The position numbers were made by a program, and so were the translations under genes. The notes under the pieces are model-generated. The model made no database searches. It saw only the letters and a list, made by a program, of their open reading frames with translations, and was not told the origin of the DNA. DNA of 34,146 nt, from assembly GCA_900755005.1 (NCBI GenBank), contig CAAEEX010000089.1, forward strand, positions 1 to 34,146, read 5' to 3'. Source of the stretch: an uncultured Collinsella sp. Lineage in GTDB: Bacteria > Actinomycetota > Coriobacteriia > Coriobacteriales > Coriobacteriaceae. Shown in pieces: positions 31,434 through 34,146 of the stretch (position 1 is its first letter; the number at the start of each line of letters is the position of its first letter).

Positions 31434-31488
31434 GGCGGCCGCTACGGGCGGCCGTCTTGCCGGTACTGGGCAGCATCTGGAACTGCCC
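31434..31488 (+). other. two stem-loops between the isomerase and flavoprotein genes
   Basis: GGCGGCCGC (31434-31442) pairs with GCGGCCGTC (31448-31456) with one G-U pair. GGGCAG (31468-31473) pairs with CTGCCC (31483-31488), followed by GTTATTGTGTT. They may partly attenuate transcription into the downstream gene. Confidence 0.45.
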
Positions 31489-31522
31489 GTTATTGTGTTG
31501 ATGCGAATCAGAGGGGAATCGC

Positions 31523-32740
31523 GTGGCTATCCACATTGTCGAGGAAGCAAATCGTTGTCTGGGTTGTAAAAGGGCGTTCTGCCAGATCAAGGGCTGTCCG
31601 GTTCAGACGCCTATCCCGCAGGTCATCGATCTGTTTAAGCAGCGTCGTCTGGAGGAAGCGGGCGAGTTGCTGTTCCAGAACAACCCCATGAGCGCGGTCT
31701 GTTCCATGGTGTGCAACCATTCGGGCCAGTGCGAGGGTTCGTGCGTTCAGGGCCGCAAGGGTACGCCGGTGCATTTCTCGAGCATCGAGAACTATATCTC
31801 CACGGCGTATCTCGACCGCAAGGAGTGGGAGCCTGCGCCGTCGTGCGGCAAGCAGGTTGCCGTGGTCGGTTCGGGCCCTGCCGGTATTACCGTTGCTATT
31901 AAGATGGCCCAGCTGGGCTGCGCTGTCACCGTGTTTGAGCAGCGCCCCGAGATCGGCGGCGTGCTGGAGTACGGCATCCCCGAGTTCCGCCTGCCGCGCT
32001 CGCTGGTGCAAAAGTACCGCCACGTGATGTGCTCGCTCGGCGTGCGCGTGCGCCCCTCGACCACCATCGGCGGCGCGCTGCATATCGACGATCTGCTGCG
32101 CGACGGCTATGACGCGGTCTTTGTGGGCACCGGCACTTGGCGTGCCCGCAAGCTGGGGATTCCCGGCGAGTCGCGCGGCAACGTGCTGTTTGGTATCGAC
32201 TATCTGGTCGACCCCACGAGTGTGGCGATTGGGCAGAACGTGGCGGTCATCGGCGCCGGCAACGTTGCGATGGATGTTGCCCGCACGGCACTGCGCTCAG
32301 GTGCCCGCAAGGTTACCGTGTATGCCCGTTCGCGCCATATCTCGGCAATTGACGACGAGGTCGAGCTGACCGAGCTTGACGGCGCCGAGATCGTGTGCGG
32401 CAAGGCCATCTGCGCCATCGACGACAACGGCCCCGTGTTCGAGACGGCCGTCTTCGACGAGGACAATAACGTGGTGGGCTACGAGGAAGAGCTCGACCAT
32501 GCCGCGGCCGATACCATCGTCATTGCGGCCTCGCAGGTGCCCAAGGACAAGCTCGTGCTTACGACGGGCGGTCTGGAGACCGACCATCGCGGCCTGCTTT
32601 CGGTCGACGAACGCGGTATGACCACCGTGCCCGGCGTCTTTGCCGCCGGCGACGTGGTCAACGGCCCGCTCACGGTCGTCCATGCCGTAGCCGGCGCCAA
32701 GCTCGCCGTCGAAGGCATGACCAGCTATCTGGGCCTCTAA
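31523..32740 (+). CDS. GltD-like NAD(P)-dependent FAD oxidoreductase
   Basis: A 405-residue flavoprotein related to the glutamate synthase small subunit. The N-terminal Cys-rich segment (CLGCKRAFCQIKGCPV and CSMVCNHSGQCEGSC) should bind Fe-S clusters. The FAD site is GSGPAG (116-121), followed by FEQRPEIGGVLEYGIP. The NAD(P) site is GAGNVAMD (about 244-251). AAGDVVNGPLTVVHAVAGAK closes the FAD fold. No large subunit or other partner lies beside it, so a true glutamate synthase role is doubtful. Its place behind GH105 and the isomerase suggests electron transfer linked to uronate use, but that is only context. GTG 31523 follows AGAGGGGA by about 7 bases. The stop codon lies in a palindrome shared with the convergent response-regulator gene. 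Confidence 0.88.
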   Translation: MAIHIVEEANRCLGCKRAFCQIKGCPVQTPIPQVIDLFKQRRLEEAGELLFQNNPMSAVCSMVCNHSGQCEGSCVQGRKGTPVHFSSIENYISTAYLDRKEWEPAPSCGKQVAVVGSGPAGITVAIKMAQLGCAVTVFEQRPEIGGVLEYGIPEFRLPRSLVQKYRHVMCSLGVRVRPSTTIGGALHIDDLLRDGYDAVFVGTGTWRARKLGIPGESRGNVLFGIDYLVDPTSVAIGQNVAVIGAGNVAMDVARTALRSGARKVTVYARSRHISAIDDEVELTELDGAEIVCGKAICAIDDNGPVFETAVFDEDNNVVGYEEELDHAAADTIVIAASQVPKDKLVLTTGGLETDHRGLLSVDERGMTTVPGVFAAGDVVNGPLTVVHAVAGAKLAVEGMTSYLGL

Positions 32741-32842
32741 CCCATCCCACCCATCAGTTGCGGTGAAATACGGACTGTTTTGGCTGTCAAAGGCCTTATC
32801 TAATCCGTATTCCACCGCAACTTTTTGTGGGATGGGTTAGAG
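32735..32842. terminator. nested palindromic terminator between convergent genes, spanning both stop codons
   Basis: Outer arms CTCTAACCCATCCCAC (32735-32750) and its complement (32827-32842) are perfect over 16 bp and contain the stop codons of both flanking genes. Inside, 19-bp arms starting AGTTGCGGTG (32756-32774 / 32804-32822) have one mismatch and are followed by TTTTT, giving a strong plus-strand terminator. Confidence 0.85.
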
Positions 32843-33541
32843 ACGCTGCATGCGGTATCCGACACCCATGTGCGTCTGAATCATCTTGGGGTGAGAGGGG
32901 TCTGCCTCGATCTTCTTGCGCAGGGTGCGCATGAACACGCGCAGGCTCGCCAGATCGCTGTCCCAGCTCGTGCCCCATATCTCGCGGGTGATGAAGGTGT
33001 GGGTGAGCACCTTGTCGACGTTTTTCGCCAGAAGGACGAGCAATTTGTACTCGGTTGGGGTGAGCGAGAGCTCGCGTCCGTCTTTCGTCGCGTATCCTGC
33101 GGCGTAGTCGATATGCAGCGGACCGTTGTCGAACGTGCTCGCTTCTGTCGACTCGCTCGACGCCATCGAGGAGCGCCTCAAATTCGCGCGGACGCGCGCG
33201 AGCAACTCATCCACCGAAAAGGGCTTGGTGAGGTAGTCGTCTGCCCCCTCGTCAAGTGCTGCAATCTTGTCGGAATCTTCGGTGCGCGCCGAAATGACGA
33301 TAATGGGGACTGCCGACCAGCTTCGGATCTTCGTGATGACCTCGATACCGTCAATGTCGGGAAGGCCGAGGTCGAGCATGATGAGGCTGGGGCCGTGCGA
33401 CACCGCATCCATGATGGCGGCCTGGCCGTTGCAAACCTTGCTCACGACATAGCCGTGGAGGTCAAGCGCGGTCGAAACGAGGTTTTGAACGGTCAGGTCA
33501 TCTTCGACCAGGAGGATGCGTGGCTTAGCGGCATTATTCAT
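32837..33541 (-). CDS. OmpR/KdpE-type response regulator
   Basis: A 234-residue two-domain response regulator. The receiver domain has acidic residues D14 and D15 in LLVEDD, the phospho-acceptor D57 in LIMLDLGLPDIDG, and LTKPFSVDELLARV. The C-terminal winged helix has ELSLTPTEYKLLVLLAKNVD and the DNA-binding end IQTHMGVGYRMQRL. The pattern is closest to KdpE, the regulator of potassium uptake. ATG 33541 overlaps the end of the sensor kinase gene by 8 bases, as in kdpDE pairs. No kdpFABC genes are visible, but they could lie past the right edge. Its start is set by the MNNAAKPRILLVEDD sequence. Confidence 0.92.
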   Translation of the reverse strand: MNNAAKPRILLVEDDLTVQNLVSTALDLHGYVVSKVCNGQAAIMDAVSHGPSLIMLDLGLPDIDGIEVITKIRSWSAVPIIVISARTEDSDKIAALDEGADDYLTKPFSVDELLARVRANLRRSSMASSESTEASTFDNGPLHIDYAAGYATKDGRELSLTPTEYKLLVLLAKNVDKVLTHTFITREIWGTSWDSDLASLRVFMRTLRKKIEADPSHPKMIQTHMGVGYRMQRL

Positions 33542-34146
33542 GAATCTCGATCTCCTCAGCGGGCAGGGTAAAACGGAAGACGGCCCCATGGGGGTGGTTG
33601 TCGCGAACTTCGATGACGCCGCCATGCGCCTCCACGATGGAGCGGCAGAGCGACAGCCCAAGGCCGATGCTTCGACGCGAATCCACGGGCCGCGTATTGC
33701 CTGAGGTAAAGAAGCGCTCAAAGATATGAGGCTTGTCGCAGTCTGCCACACCCGGCCCATCGTCTGCGACGTCCACCACGACGAACGCTCCCTCGCGACG
33801 TGCGCTGACGGTGACAGTCGAGTCCTCGGGCGTGTATTTGAAGGCGTTCATGATGAGATTCGTAAGCACCTGCATGATGAGATGGACGTCGACGCGTACC
33901 AGCAGGATGTCGTCAGTGTGCTCGACGGTGACGGCATGTCCATGCGATGCTTGGGCGACATGGCTGAGGGCGGCCTCGATGACCTCGTCGATGAGCTCGG
34001 ATGTGAGGTTGAGGCGAATGGTGCCGTCCTCGACGCGTGTGATGGCGAGGAGGTTCTCCACGGTATCGATAAGCCAGAGGGAGTCATCGTAGATGGCATC
34101 GGCAAGATCGCAGCGTTGTTCGAGGCTGAGCCTCTCGTCGCTCTTC
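33534..34146 (-). CDS. sensor histidine kinase, KdpD-like C-terminal part (truncated by window edge)
   Basis: Only the last 203 codons are in the window; the frame stays open to the edge. The visible part starts within the dimerisation helices (LADAIYDDSLWLIDTVENLL then AITRVEDG, a KdpD-like signature). The catalytic ATPase domain follows: N box LTNLIMNAFKYTPED, G1 DDGPGV, F box IFERFF, and G2 GLGLSLCRSIVEAHGG. The phosphorylated His, any sensor domain and the membrane segments are off the window. It overlaps the response-regulator gene by 8 bases and forms a two-component system with it. The name KdpD is likely but unproven without the N-terminal half. Confidence 0.88.
   Translation of the reverse strand, partial: KSDERLSLEQRCDLADAIYDDSLWLIDTVENLLAITRVEDGTIRLNLTSELIDEVIEAALSHVAQASHGHAVTVEHTDDILLVRVDVHLIMQVLTNLIMNAFKYTPEDSTVTVSARREGAFVVVDVADDGPGVADCDKPHIFERFFTSGNTRPVDSRRSIGLGLSLCRSIVEAHGGVIEVRDNHPHGAVFRFTLPAEEIEIHE

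Overview
This window looks like chromosome from a high-GC gut actinobacterium of the Coriobacteriia, most likely a Collinsella-type organism. That is an inference from base composition, codon use and gene content; no rRNA gene is present to confirm it. I recognise 23 protein genes and no tRNA, rRNA, CRISPR array, insertion sequence or phage gene.

Layout. (1) Positions 1-4489 hold housekeeping genes: hisS (histidyl-tRNA synthetase) and ppc (phosphoenolpyruvate carboxylase). (2) Positions 4840-9531 form a nickel-pincer lactate racemase locus: larA and larD on the plus strand converge on larB, larC and a TetR-family regulator on the minus strand. LarA matches the numbering of Lactiplantibacillus plantarum LarA at H108, H174, K184, H200 and K298. 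LarC stops at the end of its first domain, and larE is not in the window. (3) Positions 9568-12640 hold serB, aspS and an HPr-like gene whose regulatory Ser46 position is Asp. (4) Positions 12874-16204 form a ferrous-iron uptake cluster: two FeoA proteins, FeoB and a small Cys-rich FeoB-associated membrane protein. (5) Positions 16349-32740 form a pectin/galacturonate cluster: a LacI-type regulator; uxaC-uxaB-uxaA; a GPH-family transporter; a GH28 polygalacturonase; a fused pectin methylesterase/alpha-beta-hydrolase; an SGNH esterase; a GH105 unsaturated rhamnogalacturonyl hydrolase; a TIM-barrel isomerase-like protein; and a GltD-like flavoprotein. (6) The right edge holds a minus-strand two-component system resembling KdpDE, with the kinase cut by the window end.

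How the pectin genes work together. None of the enzymes has a visible signal peptide, so esterified pectin oligosaccharides appear to be imported and then demethylated, deacetylated and hydrolysed in the cytoplasm. Galacturonate then passes through tagaturonate and altronate to 2-keto-3-deoxygluconate. Three transcription units (uxaC, the transporter and GH105) carry paired palindromic operators with core GTGAACGTTCAC, spaced 38-40 bp centre to centre. The LacI-type protein encoded at 16349 is the obvious candidate to bind them.

The least explained signal is a set of very long nested palindromes at gene ends. Two of them (4513-4639 and 6920-7044) have unrelated but perfect 28-29 bp outer arms and share a conserved inner core with a compensatory base-pair change, so they look like members of a structured element family. 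Further long palindromes lie at 12648-12680, 12777-12832, 17454-17652 and 32735-32842.
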